NCBI GenBank assembly: GCA_017390475.1
Contig: JAFPBO010000028.1
Location: forward strand, 1-57,041
From: Loktanella sp.
GTDB lineage: Bacteria; Pseudomonadota; Alphaproteobacteria; Rhodobacterales; Rhodobacteraceae
DNA: 57,041 nucleotides
Direction of reading: 5' to 3'
This document shows positions 17,732 to 26,527 of the stretch, piece after piece (position 1 is the stretch's first letter; each line of letters starts with the position of its first letter). Position numbers and translations under genes: made by a program. The notes beneath the pieces were generated by a model that worked only from the letters and a program-made list of their open reading frames with translations, made no database searches and was not told the origin of the DNA.

Positions 17732-18046
17732 TCAGGTAGACCAAATGGCCGCGACGATGGTCGGGGCAGCCGCGATACCGGCAATGGCCACGACGACCCA
17801 AAGTGCTTGCCGGAAGTCGAGGATGCCGAAGAGCCAAGAGAGGAACACGCCGATCAGTGCGAGCGTGCCGATGGTGATACCGAGCGGCCCTGTGATGGCA
17901 TCGACAATGCCTTGCAAGACGTTCTGAACGGGCGAAAGGTCGATACTTTGCGCCATCGCGGGCGCCGCCACGACAGTAAGGCTGATGGCCCAAAGGATTG
18001 TCGTTTTGCCTAGGCGCGACTCGGACAGAAAAAATTTGGATGTCAC
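17732..18046 (-). CDS. virB2: VirB2 major pilin
   Basis: A 104-residue prepilin. A long signal peptide ends at AAPAMAQ (about residue 33). Two hydrophobic helices follow (about 55-75 and 80-101), separated by a short polar loop FGILDFRQ, as in VirB2/TrbC pilins. The start is GTG, overlapping the stop of the upstream transglycosylase (GTGA). Confidence 0.88.
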   Translation of the reverse strand: MTSKFFLSESRLGKTTILWAISLTVVAAPAMAQSIDLSPVQNVLQGIVDAITGPLGITIGTLALIGVFLSWLFGILDFRQALWVVVAIAGIAAAPTIVAAIWST

Positions 18047-18738
18047 GACAGATCTCCTTTCAGCCGCTGGAACACGGCTGTCACACGGGCCACATGGCCT
18101 TGGGTTTCTCGAAAAGGGGGAATGCCGCCATGGCGGGTCACCGCATGGGGACCGGCATTGTAGGCAGCGAGCGCCAGCGCAGGATCGCCGAACTGCGCGA
18201 GCATCATCAGAAGGTAACGGGCCGAGCCGTCGAGGTTCTGGGCGATGTCATGGGGGTCGACACCGAGCTCGCGGGCGGTGTCGGGCATCAGCTGCCCAAG
18301 CCCGATTGTTCCGACAGGGCTCAGAGCGCCAGGATTGTAGGCGCTCTCGACCTCGATATTAGCGCGGTAGAACAGCGCCCAATCGGTGACCGACAGACCT
18401 GCCTGACGCAGAGCGTCATGACTGCCGTAGCGCAGCGCAGTCGTCTCAATGGCGTGGATGATTTCCGGGGAGGCGCTGATCGCGCGTGGTGTCGGCGCAA
18501 ATGCCGCAACCTGTGCCAGCGGCTGGTCTGCGTCAGAGCTGCGAGGTTTTGCGAAAAGAAAGAGGCGCTGGGTCTGCGTCCCATCCGGGGAGGGATCAGA
18601 GCTTTCAAACGCCCGCAGTGACTGCGTGCCGTTTGCGATGTCGAGCAGCTGCCCATCGGTGCTGACCTCGAAGATGAAACCGTCGGCCCCCGTCTGTGCA
18701 TGAAGGGCCATGGGCGCGGAACAAGCGCCTGTACCCAA
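18043..18738 (-). CDS. virB1: VirB1-like lytic transglycosylase
   Basis: A secreted SLT-domain enzyme that opens peptidoglycan for channel assembly. Catalytic Glu lies in IEVESAYNPGAL, followed by TIGLGQLMPDTA and AAYNAGPHAV. The start is uncertain. The frame has no ATG before residue 10 of the model given here; the TTG at 18738 is a compromise that trims the hydrophobic stretch ALALVVALGTGAC. A GTG at 18840 would overlap the previous gene by about 77 bases, and an ATG at 18711 would remove the signal sequence. An AAGGA lies in the upstream stop region. The catalytic domain itself is intact. Confidence 0.82.
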   Translation of the reverse strand: MGTGACSAPMALHAQTGADGFIFEVSTDGQLLDIANGTQSLRAFESSDPSPDGTQTQRLFLFAKPRSSDADQPLAQVAAFAPTPRAISASPEIIHAIETTALRYGSHDALRQAGLSVTDWALFYRANIEVESAYNPGALSPVGTIGLGQLMPDTARELGVDPHDIAQNLDGSARYLLMMLAQFGDPALALAAYNAGPHAVTRHGGIPPFRETQGHVARVTAVFQRLKGDLS

Positions 18739-18763
18739 TGCAACGACAAGCGCAAGCGCGCGG

Positions 18764-19123
18764 TCAGTTGTCCTTGACCAAAACTGGGTCGGTTCGTGAC
18801 TCAGGCATGTGCCCAGGTGCAGCGTGGCGCTCGCGAGCACCCTCGACGAGCGGGATGCTGGCAGTTGTGCAGCCCATGTCGGCAAGGAAGCTGACAAGAC
18901 CGACGATGGTCTTGAATTCGCGCACCTTGAGGTAGCTGCGGCTTGTGACGAGCATCTTGTCCGCCCGACCGTCTTCCGCGACAGCGCGTACAACCCATGT
19001 GCCGTACCAACTGTTGTGGCGCTTCTCAGCGCCTTCCTTGCAAACCACCTCAATGAGGTAGTTCTCGACCAGCAGGCCGCGCAGTCCGTCTTCTGTAACC
19101 ACATTCGGGGCTTCTTCTATCAT
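18764..19123 (-). CDS. Unknown protein, first gene of the virB operon
   Basis: A 119-residue protein that I do not recognise. No signal peptide or membrane helix is visible. It is mixed alpha/beta in appearance, with RHNSWYGTWVVRAV (about residues 36-49) as its most distinctive stretch. The ATG at 19123 follows GGGAAGG and is preferred to an earlier in-frame start. It lies directly downstream of the CAAGACA-box region and about 25 bases before the virB1-like gene, so it could be a cytosolic regulator or chaperone of the transfer system. That is a guess from position. Confidence 0.7.
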   Translation of the reverse strand: MIEEAPNVVTEDGLRGLLVENYLIEVVCKEGAEKRHNSWYGTWVVRAVAEDGRADKMLVTSRSYLKVREFKTIVGLVSFLADMGCTTASIPLVEGARERHAAPGHMPESRTDPVLVKDN

Positions 19124-19191
19124 AGCCTTCCCTTGGTCCTTTCTCTGCTTAGGGTGCAGTATCAGGCCCACGGGTTCATAACACCGTGAGC

Positions 19192-19275
19192 GATACAAGA
19201 CAACATGTATGTATGCAAGACAATAATTATGTATTGACTAAAATCGCTTTGCATTGATACCACCGTTACAAGACA
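19192..19275. promoter_or_regulatory. Repeated CAAGACA boxes upstream of the virB operon
   Basis: Three direct copies of CAAGACA occur at 19196-19202, 19216-19222 and 19269-19275. The first two are spaced exactly 20 bp, two helical turns. The first is part of GATACAAGACAACAT (19192-19206), which recurs as its exact reverse complement at 19699-19713. The boxes lie in the AT-rich gap between the virB operon and the small exported gene at 19318. This is the pattern expected for binding sites of a regulator of transfer. The protein that binds is unknown; the winged-helix protein at 20365 is one candidate. Confidence 0.6.
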
Positions 19276-19317
19276 GTATACCAATATTAAAGGCGCAAAA
19301 GGAGTTTTGCCCTACAC

Positions 19318-19551
19318 ATGGCTTGTGCGTGTAAGGCTTTCTTTTCACTCCTATGGGGCGCTACCAGTGTGCAGGCCTTGATAGCCGCGCCATGTGTTGC
19401 CCCTGAGCGCCCATTCTTGCCGCAGGCACCCGTTGACATGCGCACCTACGCCGAACTTATCCGGTCCGATTTCGAGGCTTATATTGCTGATGCGAAGATT
19501 TACTTCCACTGCCTTGATGCCGAGCGCACGCCTGCATTTACTGGGGCGTGA
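19318..19551 (+). CDS. Small exported protein, probably truncated by a TGA
   Basis: A 77-residue protein with a signal-like N-terminus (KAFFSLLWGATSVQALIA) and the acidic/aromatic segment DMRTYAELIRSDFEAYIADA, then YFHCLDAERTPAF. An AAAAGGAG lies 13 bases before the ATG. After the TGA the same frame continues for 14 codons, with a sensible charged end beginning MVSEEYGGF, to a TAG at 19594-19596. I recall relatives in this bacterial group that carry on through an EVSEEYGRF-like tail, so the TGA is probably a recent nonsense mutation. Function unknown; it is divergent from the virB operon and shares the CAAGACA-box region. Confidence 0.6.
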   Translation: MACACKAFFSLLWGATSVQALIAAPCVAPERPFLPQAPVDMRTYAELIRSDFEAYIADAKIYFHCLDAERTPAFTGA

Positions 19552-19596
19552 ATGGTGAGCGAAGAGTACGGAGGGTTCCAGCGGGCACTACAGTAG

Positions 19597-20364
19597 TTTC
19601 CGTTATATTGAACGTCATTACGCCATAGCTTTATAGTACTGTTTCGAACTTGAGTTCTCACAAAAGCAATCAGCAAGTAACGCCTATTGAATTCATAAAT
19701 GTTGTCTTGTATCGAACATGCAATATTGTAGAGAGTCGATAGATGCTACCAATAGCCAGATCACTTCCTGCCGCCGATGTCCAAGGTGCGCTCCATCTGT
19801 TGCGAGCCGCTCGCGGCAGCTTGTTTGCGGTTGACTTCACAATCGTGCCGTACCGCAATGTTTGGTTGCCAACATGCGCGCCACGTCCTGATGCGCTCGC
19901 AGACTTTAATCGCAAAATGATCCGCTGGCGGGTTAAACCGCCCGATCAAATGAAGTGTCGTGGCATGGGGATATCGTTATTCACTACTTCCCCGGTGACA
20001 TCAAAAGAATGGATTTATTGCACTTCCTTTAGCTTTGAAATCCTTACGGCATTACCGGGCGACCCCAAAAAGTTTGTTCAACGACAACATAGCAACTGGG
20101 ATTCAAAAAAGGGTCCGCTGCTGAACACGCGCTGGCCTGCGGTCCTCAGGCCAATACCCTCACAACCCTGCACCGGAGGCCGTGCGCAGACACCCACAAA
20201 AGGAAACGACGCCAAACCGTGAAGCCTGACGCCGCGCTAGAAAAATCCGTGAACAAGATTTGTTTTAGCGCAATGTCCGAACACATTCAACCAGCAAAGT
20301 TGTTTTGCTGGCAAAAATGTTGTTTTCTCGTGCGATAGCGTCGGTTCTCTCAGGAGACCCAACC
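19597..20364. other. Gene-poor stretch with an inverted copy of the virB box
   Basis: The only notable sequence is ATGTTGTCTTGTATC at 19699-19713, the exact reverse complement of the box at 19192-19206. An open frame at 19743-20222 begins plausibly, but its translation loses any recognisable pattern after about 35 residues and I do not accept it as a gene. The last 60 bases hold the ribosome-binding site of the next gene (AGGAG at 20352-20356). Confidence 0.5.
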
Positions 20365-21207
20365 ATGCAGACGACAACCGGCCTGATCTTACGACGGATC
20401 ACACAAACAGAGCTTTCCGTATCCGCCCACAAGTTGGCCACACTCATCCTTGATGGTATCGCCTGGAAGGACGGTTACAATGGATTGTCACGCGGGACAG
20501 CCGCGTTCACGCTTTCAGCGCTCGCAGTCAAGATGTCTGTCTCGCGGCAGTATCTATCAGTTCTGCTGAACGAGTTGGAAGCATCTGATCTCCAGCTCAA
20601 ACGCGAGAAAGCAAACGGGAAGTACGCGCCTTGGCTTTTTCGCTTTGCAGCTTTTGACGAAGATAATGACAGTGACGATGTTGCGTCAGGTAGAGGCGAC
20701 ACTTCACTTTATAAAGAAAACTATAACAAAAATATATTTTCAGGACATATCAACATTATTGATGGATCGAACGTTTTCCAAACCTGTTGGGCCGACTTGA
20801 TCAAAGCCGCGAAAACGGCCCTACCCTGCTGGAATGTTGACGCCCAAGAAATTTGGGACCGCTTTGTCGCATTTAACCAAGCACGCGGCCACAAGACAGT
20901 TCCGGCAGGCTTTTTGCTGGGCTTCATGCGCCGGTGGCGGACTTCGTCAAACATCGCAACCAGCCCAGAGAAAGAACATGTGCCGCAGCCAGTCCGCGAT
21001 CTGCATAGGCTGGAGCTCTACGATCACATCAGAGCAGCTCCGAGCAAAAATCGTCAGTTTCATGCATCTGACCTATGTCGCAAGATTGGTCGTGCCGCAT
21101 ATGATGCGCGCATTCGCGACGTCGTTCGACGGTTTGGCTGCCCAAGCTTCACGGCATCACTTGCAGTGCATGGACAGGCGGTATTGGCAGGGGAGATTGC
21201 ACGGTGA
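20365..21207 (+). CDS. Winged-helix DNA-binding protein of unknown role
   Basis: A 280-residue protein. Residues about 35-90 form a helix-turn-helix/winged-helix (TLSALAVKMSVSRQYLSVLLNEL). A linker rich in Asp, Ser and Asn follows, then a C-terminal domain with WDRFVAFNQARGHKTVPAGFLLGFMRRW (shown here only to mark about residues 167-194) and QFHASDLCRKIGRAAY. The ATG at 20365 has AGGAG eight bases upstream and is preferred to a start 60 bases earlier. Similar proteins occur on plasmids of this bacterial group. It could be a replication initiator or a regulator of transfer; the sequence does not decide. Confidence 0.75.
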   Translation: MQTTTGLILRRITQTELSVSAHKLATLILDGIAWKDGYNGLSRGTAAFTLSALAVKMSVSRQYLSVLLNELEASDLQLKREKANGKYAPWLFRFAAFDEDNDSDDVASGRGDTSLYKENYNKNIFSGHINIIDGSNVFQTCWADLIKAAKTALPCWNVDAQEIWDRFVAFNQARGHKTVPAGFLLGFMRRWRTSSNIATSPEKEHVPQPVRDLHRLELYDHIRAAPSKNRQFHASDLCRKIGRAAYDARIRDVVRRFGCPSFTASLAVHGQAVLAGEIAR

Positions 21208-21290
21208 CTTGCTGAGTGCGACAGCCAGTTGCCCAAGATTGCAAACGCAGGGACCAATAAGATAGCGATCAAGGCCGCATCGGAGTATTC

Positions 21291-21647
21291 CATTTTCAGG
21301 CGATACGCAGCGGAGCCGTCTTCACGCCGCAGCTGCCTGCCACCAGTAATGTTTTCTTTGTTGTCATTGACGGAGACATTGAGGCTGGCCGCTCTGCCGA
21401 GAAGCTGGCAGCGAACATGGTCGGCTGGTCCGAACCGTCTTCTGATGGCGCAAGCACGCTTGCGCTGCGGGCGGGTCAGCACGGAGCCAGGCTGTTGCTA
21501 TATGCCGGTAAGCCGCAGGACATGCATGTGGTCGCGAAAGGGCCTTTCATTGCCGGGTCTTAAGAGGAACTTGCAAGCTATTACGCCACCTATCGACAGG
21601 GGAAGTTCCCACACGCGGGCACGTTGCGCACTATTTATCAGGCATAA
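21291..21647 (+). pseudogene. Remnant of a pirin-family protein (C-terminal half)
   Basis: In the frame through 21357 the translation reads FFVVIDGDIEAGRSAEKLA, then HGARLLLYAGKPQDMHVVAKG and PFIAG. It is interrupted by TAA at 21561-21563 and resumes as EELASYYATYRQGKFPHAGT to a TAA at 21645-21647. The pattern of LLLYAGKP, GPF and a final YRxGKFPH is that of the C-terminal cupin half of pirin-family proteins. The N-terminal half is missing: upstream is the end of the winged-helix gene. This is a truncated, nonsense-interrupted remnant with no expected function. Confidence 0.65.
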
Positions 21648-22795
21648 GACGCTCGTCACACACCCACGCAATTTGTTCTTGGTCCAAGATGACAGCTAGC
21701 GACCGCTGTTTAAGCAGGTGTGATGTCCAGTGTCGTTCTTTTAGGAAGTAGTGCGAGGTCACCTGGCCATTTGATTTCCATCGGTTGGTTGCTGGCTTTC
21801 AGTGCGATCCGCCAACAAATGTAAGCCAATGCTGCACAATGGCGTCGCCCTGCCCTGCACCATCTTCGACCCGCACCAGCAGCGCGTTACGCACGCCGCG
21901 ATTACAGACAACAAACATCTCAGTGTGGTCCTCGCCCACATCAAGGCCGAGCAGGAAAAAGGTGGCTGCCGCATCAGAGGTGCGCCCCGAAAGCGCCCAC
22001 AATGCGTACCGGAAGAATGGACGTCGCAACACGGGATGAAACGTCCTCGCAGACCGCAAGCGAAACGCGGCCCGCAAAGCCAGTCAAGGCTGCGATAACT
22101 GAGGTCTCCGCCCTGTCAGACTTTGCTCACGTCATCGCACATGGTGACGCTTCTGCTTTGCACAACCAGTGACATTTCTACTTGGTTGCGACAGTGTGGC
22201 CGGTAGATTGCCATGGTTCGCTTAGGAGCAGGCTTGGTTGTGGTCTTGTCACCTTTCTTTGCAGCCAGATGCTCCTTTTCGCAAGTCGACCTCAGCCAGT
22301 CTGATCGACACACCCTCGAAGGCCAGTGGCCGCTCATTCTCGGTCAGCTTTTCCGAACGGTTCTCATGTCGGGCATGGTTCAACCTGAACCCTGTCGAGC
22401 GCAGCTAATCACATAAAGGTAAAACAGAGTTGACGAAAGACGCTGACCTAGCGCCGGTTGCGCTTCCTACCTCGGTCCCTTAACCGCCGATCCTCACCTA
22501 AATTGCAGGAATTGAGTCAGCAGTTCATCTCTCGATCAAGGAAGAGTCCTTCAACAAAATAAGCCGATAATGAAAACCCCGAGCTGGTCGACCGCAACGA
22601 CGAAATCCCGTGCTGAGAACGGGGTCTCCACCTCGGGCCCGGCGGTGCGGCCCGCCGGGCTCAGTCCCTTTATCGGCCCCCCACGGCCGTTCGATCACCC
22701 TTCGACATACGTTCGTTTGTTCGCGCCATCGCGACGATACGCTACAGGCGGCAATAGCCAGTGCAAGCATGATGAGTGTAAACATACATCGATGT
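21648..22795. other. No convincing gene; one strong hairpin
   Basis: Short frames on both strands overlap each other and none has a recognisable motif together with a good start. The stretch looks like decayed DNA between the transfer region and the Tct module. A 9-bp perfect hairpin, GCCCGGCGG (22637-22645) with 22652-22660 and a 6-nt loop, lies about 140 bases past the tctA stop. It lacks a clear T-run on the minus strand, so it is at best a weak transcript-end or REP-like structure. Confidence 0.4.
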
Positions 22796-24286
22796 TCAGC
22801 TTGCTCCGCTTTTGCGCATGCTGCCATATAAACCCCAAAGCAGTATGGCTGCGGTAATCATGAGAACGGTTGCACTGATTGGACGTTCCAGAAACGTCAT
22901 CGGGTCGCCACGTCCCAGGAGCATCGCGCGACGGAAATGTTCCTCCATCAGTGGGCCAAGGACAAAGCCCAGGATCATCGGTGCGGCGGGAAAGGACAGG
23001 TGGCGCAATCCGTATCCCAGCGCACCGAACGCCGCGACCAGCAACACATCAAAACTGCTGTTGTTGACGCTGTATGTGCCGATGCAGACAAACATCAGGA
23101 TCACCGGAAAAAGCCATTGATAAGGAATGGTCAGCAACCTGACCCACAGGCCGATCAACGGAATGTTCAGCACCAGCAACATCAGGTTTCCGATCCAGAA
23201 ACTCATGACCAGCCCCCAGAACAATTCCGGCTGGTCGGTCATCAGTTGCGGTCCGGGCGCGATACCGTGGATCATCAGCGCGCCCAGCATCAAGGCCATG
23301 GTCGCTGAACCGGGGATGCCAAGCGCGAGCGTTGGGATGAAAGCGGTCTGGTCGGCCGCGTTATTGGCTGATTCCGGGCCCATGATCCCCTCGATCGCAC
23401 CTTTGCCGAACCGTTCGGGGTCTTTGGCGACCCGCCGTTCCAGTGCATAGGACATGAAGGCAGCAATCGACGGGCCAGTGCCGGGCAGAGTGCCGAAAAA
23501 TGACCCTACAGCCGATCCCCGGATCATGGGAAACCACGACCTGCGCACATCATCGCGGGTTGGCTTCATCGCTCTGAACCGCACGGATTCCGGGTCGATC
23601 CCCTTTGAGCTGATCTTGCCGACGCTTGCGATTACCTCGGATACACCGAATAACCCAAGCGCAAGCGCGACAAGTGCGATCCCGTCAGCAAGATCAACCA
23701 GACCAAAGGTAAAGCGGCGGGTGCCCGTGTAGATGTCCGCGCCCACCAGACCGAACAACACGCCCAGACAGACCATGATCAGCCCCTTGATCATCGCGCC
23801 ACTGGACATGCCGGATGCTGCGATAAGACCCAGCAGCATCAGCGCGAAATATTCAGTGGACGAAAATTGCAGCGCCATCTGGCTGATTGTGCCTGAAAAC
23901 CCCATCAAAAGGATGATCCCGACAGATCCGCCAAAAAACGACGCCACGGTCGTCATGAACAGCGCAACACCGGCCCGACCGGCTTGCGCCATCGGATAGC
24001 CGTCAAGCGCGGTGATCGCGCTGGACGGCGTTCCGGGCACGTTCAGCAGGATCGACGCCGTGCTGCCGCCATAGGTCGTGCCATACCAGATACCTGCGAG
24101 CATGATGAGCGCGGCAGTCGGCTCCAGCTGGAAGGTCAGCGGGAACAGCATTGAAATGGCGGCAAGAACACCAATACCGGGGATAACGCCCAGCAGCGTT
24201 CCCATGAAGACACCGACGAAACACCACATCAGGTTGTTCCATGTCATGGCGACTTCGAGGCCGAGGATTACATTATCAAAAAACAT
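22796..24286 (-). CDS. tctA: TctA-family large permease of a tripartite tricarboxylate transporter
   Basis: A 496-residue polytopic membrane protein with about 11-12 hydrophobic segments and the TctA signature near the start (GTLLGVIPGIGVLAAI, about residues 29-44), then GGSTASILLNVPGTPSSA and its counterpart GTLPGTGPSIAAF. TctA is the transport channel of these secondary carboxylate transporters. The ATG at 24286 overlaps the tctB stop (TAATG); an earlier ATG at 24301 is also in frame. It is the last gene of the operon. Confidence 0.93.
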   Translation of the reverse strand: MFFDNVILGLEVAMTWNNLMWCFVGVFMGTLLGVIPGIGVLAAISMLFPLTFQLEPTAALIMLAGIWYGTTYGGSTASILLNVPGTPSSAITALDGYPMAQAGRAGVALFMTTVASFFGGSVGIILLMGFSGTISQMALQFSSTEYFALMLLGLIAASGMSSGAMIKGLIMVCLGVLFGLVGADIYTGTRRFTFGLVDLADGIALVALALGLFGVSEVIASVGKISSKGIDPESVRFRAMKPTRDDVRRSWFPMIRGSAVGSFFGTLPGTGPSIAAFMSYALERRVAKDPERFGKGAIEGIMGPESANNAADQTAFIPTLALGIPGSATMALMLGALMIHGIAPGPQLMTDQPELFWGLVMSFWIGNLMLLVLNIPLIGLWVRLLTIPYQWLFPVILMFVCIGTYSVNNSSFDVLLVAAFGALGYGLRHLSFPAAPMILGFVLGPLMEEHFRRAMLLGRGDPMTFLERPISATVLMITAAILLWGLYGSMRKSGAS

Positions 24287-24759
24287 TATGACCAATTCCA
24301 TGCGACCAGAGAGAAATTCATCGACAGCCCGACCTTGAAGATCAGCGTCGCAAGCACTGCGGACACGACGGCGAGTTTGGCAATCGCAATCGGCGTATTG
24401 CGGTCGTCAGCAAAAGCCGAAATCCCGACCACTGCAAAGATCGCGGGGACAAGGCCAAGCGGACGCAAAAGCAGGGCAAAAGCGACCACCCCGGCAATTG
24501 TCAAAAGACCTGTCTTGATTTCAAATTTAAGACGGAATCTGTCTTCAACCGCAGTCAGGGTCAGGTTGCGCCAGCTTTTCACCGCCAGCCCCAGGCCGAG
24601 CAGCGCCAGCGTGACACCCAATCCGACGGGGAACATGCCCGGTCCCAACCGGCGCAAGGTGCCCATCGGAAACTGTGCAGCGGCGTAGATCGCTATCGCG
24701 ACACCTGCAACACCGATCAGTATTCCGGCAATCATATCTGCCCTGTCATCGTTGACCAT
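24286..24759 (-). CDS. tctB: TctB-family small membrane subunit
   Basis: A 157-residue protein with four hydrophobic helices (about residues 9-29, 40-60, 82-112 and 125-150) and the GPGMFPVGLG motif (about 38-47) seen in TctB proteins. It partners TctA. The start follows GGGAGGGAG. It lies between tctC and tctA on one transcript. Confidence 0.9.
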   Translation of the reverse strand: MVNDDRADMIAGILIGVAGVAIAIYAAAQFPMGTLRRLGPGMFPVGLGVTLALLGLGLAVKSWRNLTLTAVEDRFRLKFEIKTGLLTIAGVVAFALLLRPLGLVPAIFAVVGISAFADDRNTPIAIAKLAVVSAVLATLIFKVGLSMNFSLVAWNWS

Positions 24760-24836
24760 GGCACTCCCTCCCCCCTGTTTTCTCTACGCAGGCAGGCCAA
24801 AACAAATCCCGTTTGGCCCGCCAAGGTATTTTTGCC

Positions 24837-25799
24837 TTAACGCAGGCCGGCGGTGCTGACGACCTCTGCCCAATCTGCAACTTCTTCGGCAAGGAAGGTT
24901 GCAAATTCTTCGGCCGTGCCGCCAAGCACGACGCTTCCCTGTGCTTCCAATGCAGCGCGCAGTCCGTCATCAGCCAGCGCCGCGTTGATGGCTTCGTTCA
25001 TTGCGGCAACAGCCTCGGCAGGCATGCCGGCTGGACCAACCACTGCCTTCCAGTCAGCGGCTTGGTATCCGTCAAACCCGAAAGATGCGACAGTGGGGGT
25101 CTCGGGCACCAAAGGATGCGGTTCTTCCGACGTCACCGCAAGCAGCCGCACAGTGCCTGCCTCGACATGCGGAATGACGCTGGGCAAGGAGCCGACATAG
25201 ACATCGACGACACCGGCCATCACATCGGAAATTGCCTGTGCAATCCCGGTGTATGGCACATGTTCGAATTCCAGATCGCCCGTCGCCATCAAGCGCTCGA
25301 TGGCCATATGGGAAACCGTGCCGGAACCGGGCGTGCCATAAAGCACCGATCCGGGCTCTGCGCGCACGGCGTCAAGAACATCGCCAAAATCTGCAAATGC
25401 AGAATCGGCGTTCGTGATGATACCCATCGGCTGTGTGTTGATCAGCGCGATCGGTGTGAACGCGGTCTGTGGGTCATATTCAACCTCGGGGCTGAGTGCC
25501 GGATTTACGGCCAGGTTCGATGTCTGACCAATCCCGAGCGTCATGCCATCGCCATCTGCGCGCGACAGCTGATCCAGCCCGATTGATCCCCCCGCACCGG
25601 GTTGGTTCTGCACGACAAAATTCCAGCCGGTCTGACGCGCAATCTGATCGTTCAGTTGGCGTGCCAGAATATCTGTGCCGCCACCCGGCGGATAGGGCAC
25701 AATGTATTGAATATTGCCGCTTGGATAGGATTGGGCAAAGGCAGGGCTGCTTATGGCCAGAATAGCCGCGCCCATCAGGGCTGTCAGTTGGTGTTTCAT
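24837..25799 (-). CDS. tctC: TctC-family periplasmic solute-binding protein
   Basis: A 320-residue exported binding protein (signal peptide ending ISSPAFA, about residue 22) of the TctC/Bug family, with IVPYPPGGGTDILAR (about residues 32-46) and QPGAGGSIG (about 65-73), the loops that hold a carboxylate ligand. The tail region VVGPAGMPAEAVAAMNEAI is also typical. The ligand cannot be read from sequence. The neighbouring dehydrogenase and aldolase point to a hydroxy- or oxo-acid. Confidence 0.92.
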   Translation of the reverse strand: MKHQLTALMGAAILAISSPAFAQSYPSGNIQYIVPYPPGGGTDILARQLNDQIARQTGWNFVVQNQPGAGGSIGLDQLSRADGDGMTLGIGQTSNLAVNPALSPEVEYDPQTAFTPIALINTQPMGIITNADSAFADFGDVLDAVRAEPGSVLYGTPGSGTVSHMAIERLMATGDLEFEHVPYTGIAQAISDVMAGVVDVYVGSLPSVIPHVEAGTVRLLAVTSEEPHPLVPETPTVASFGFDGYQAADWKAVVGPAGMPAEAVAAMNEAINAALADDGLRAALEAQGSVVLGGTAEEFATFLAEEVADWAEVVSTAGLR

Positions 25800-25845
25800 G
25801 TCGTCTCCTCCGTTAAGTTGGTTGAACAGGTGATGCCTGTCCCGG

Positions 25846-26526
25846 TTATGCGTCGGGCTGCGCGCAGCCCAACCGTTTCAAGGCAGCATCGACCCAGGAC
25901 CGGTCGTTGGTCCTTTGGTTGATTTGCGCCATGAGCTTGCTTTCAGCCGCCTGTTTGGCTTCTGTCATTTTCAGGATGTCTTTAGCGTAGTCATAAGGGA
26001 CGCACAGGATCCCGTCACGATCACCGATGATCAGGTCACCGGCTTCAATGACCATACCGTCCAGCGCGATCGGCACGTTGATTTCGCCCGGTCCGTCCTT
26101 GTAGGGACCACGATGCGTAATGCCCGCAGCCCAGAGCGGCAGGTTGGCTTCGGCGATAGCGTCCGCATCGCGGATTGCCCCATTCAGAACGAACCCGGCC
26201 ACACCACGGTTGATGGCATGGGCAAGCATCAACTCGCCCATCAAGGAATTGGTCAGATCACCGCCAGCGTCAACGACGATAACGTCGCCCTTTTCGGCCA
26301 TGTCGATTGCTTTATGCAGCATCAGGTTATCGCCTGGACGGGTTTTGACCGTGATCGCTGGGCCCGCCATCGTTCCGCTGCGGTGCATCTGCGTCAGGCG
26401 CGGACCAGCGGCGGTCATGCGGTGCATCGCGTCGCTGACATTCGCAACAGGTAATGGTGCAAATTGTGCAACAAGATCAGGGGAAACAACGCGCTTGCGA
26501 TGCAAAATACGAAAACCAATGGACAT
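25846..26526 (-). CDS. RraA-like aldolase/decarboxylase
   Basis: A 226-residue protein of the RraA/HMG-aldolase fold: VANVSDAMHRM near the start, DAGGDLTNSLMGELMLA (about residues 87-103), LNGAIRDADAIAEA with the conserved Arg-Asp that binds the metal-water network, and GEINVPIALDGMVIEAGD (about 147-164). Class II relatives cleave 4-hydroxy-4-methyl-2-oxoglutarate or decarboxylate oxaloacetate. In this operon it more likely cleaves an imported hydroxy-oxo acid than regulates RNase E. Its SD lies inside the end of the dehydrogenase gene, one base away. Confidence 0.85.
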   Translation of the reverse strand: MSIGFRILHRKRVVSPDLVAQFAPLPVANVSDAMHRMTAAGPRLTQMHRSGTMAGPAITVKTRPGDNLMLHKAIDMAEKGDVIVVDAGGDLTNSLMGELMLAHAINRGVAGFVLNGAIRDADAIAEANLPLWAAGITHRGPYKDGPGEINVPIALDGMVIEAGDLIIGDRDGILCVPYDYAKDILKMTEAKQAAESKLMAQINQRTNDRSWVDAALKRLGCAQPDA

Positions 26527-26527
26527 C

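Noticed and set aside
19743-20222. A 159-codon plus-strand frame
   Set aside because: Its first 35 codons look protein-like, but the rest has no recognisable pattern and ends in a low-quality Pro/Thr-rich tail; ribosome-binding site is weak.
21229-21699. A 156-codon plus-strand frame
   Set aside because: It is out of frame with the pirin-like translation in the same DNA, and its own translation has no motif.
21799-22337. Overlapping frames on both strands near 22 kb
   Set aside because: No family recognised, no convincing start, both strands equally open; treated as decayed DNA.
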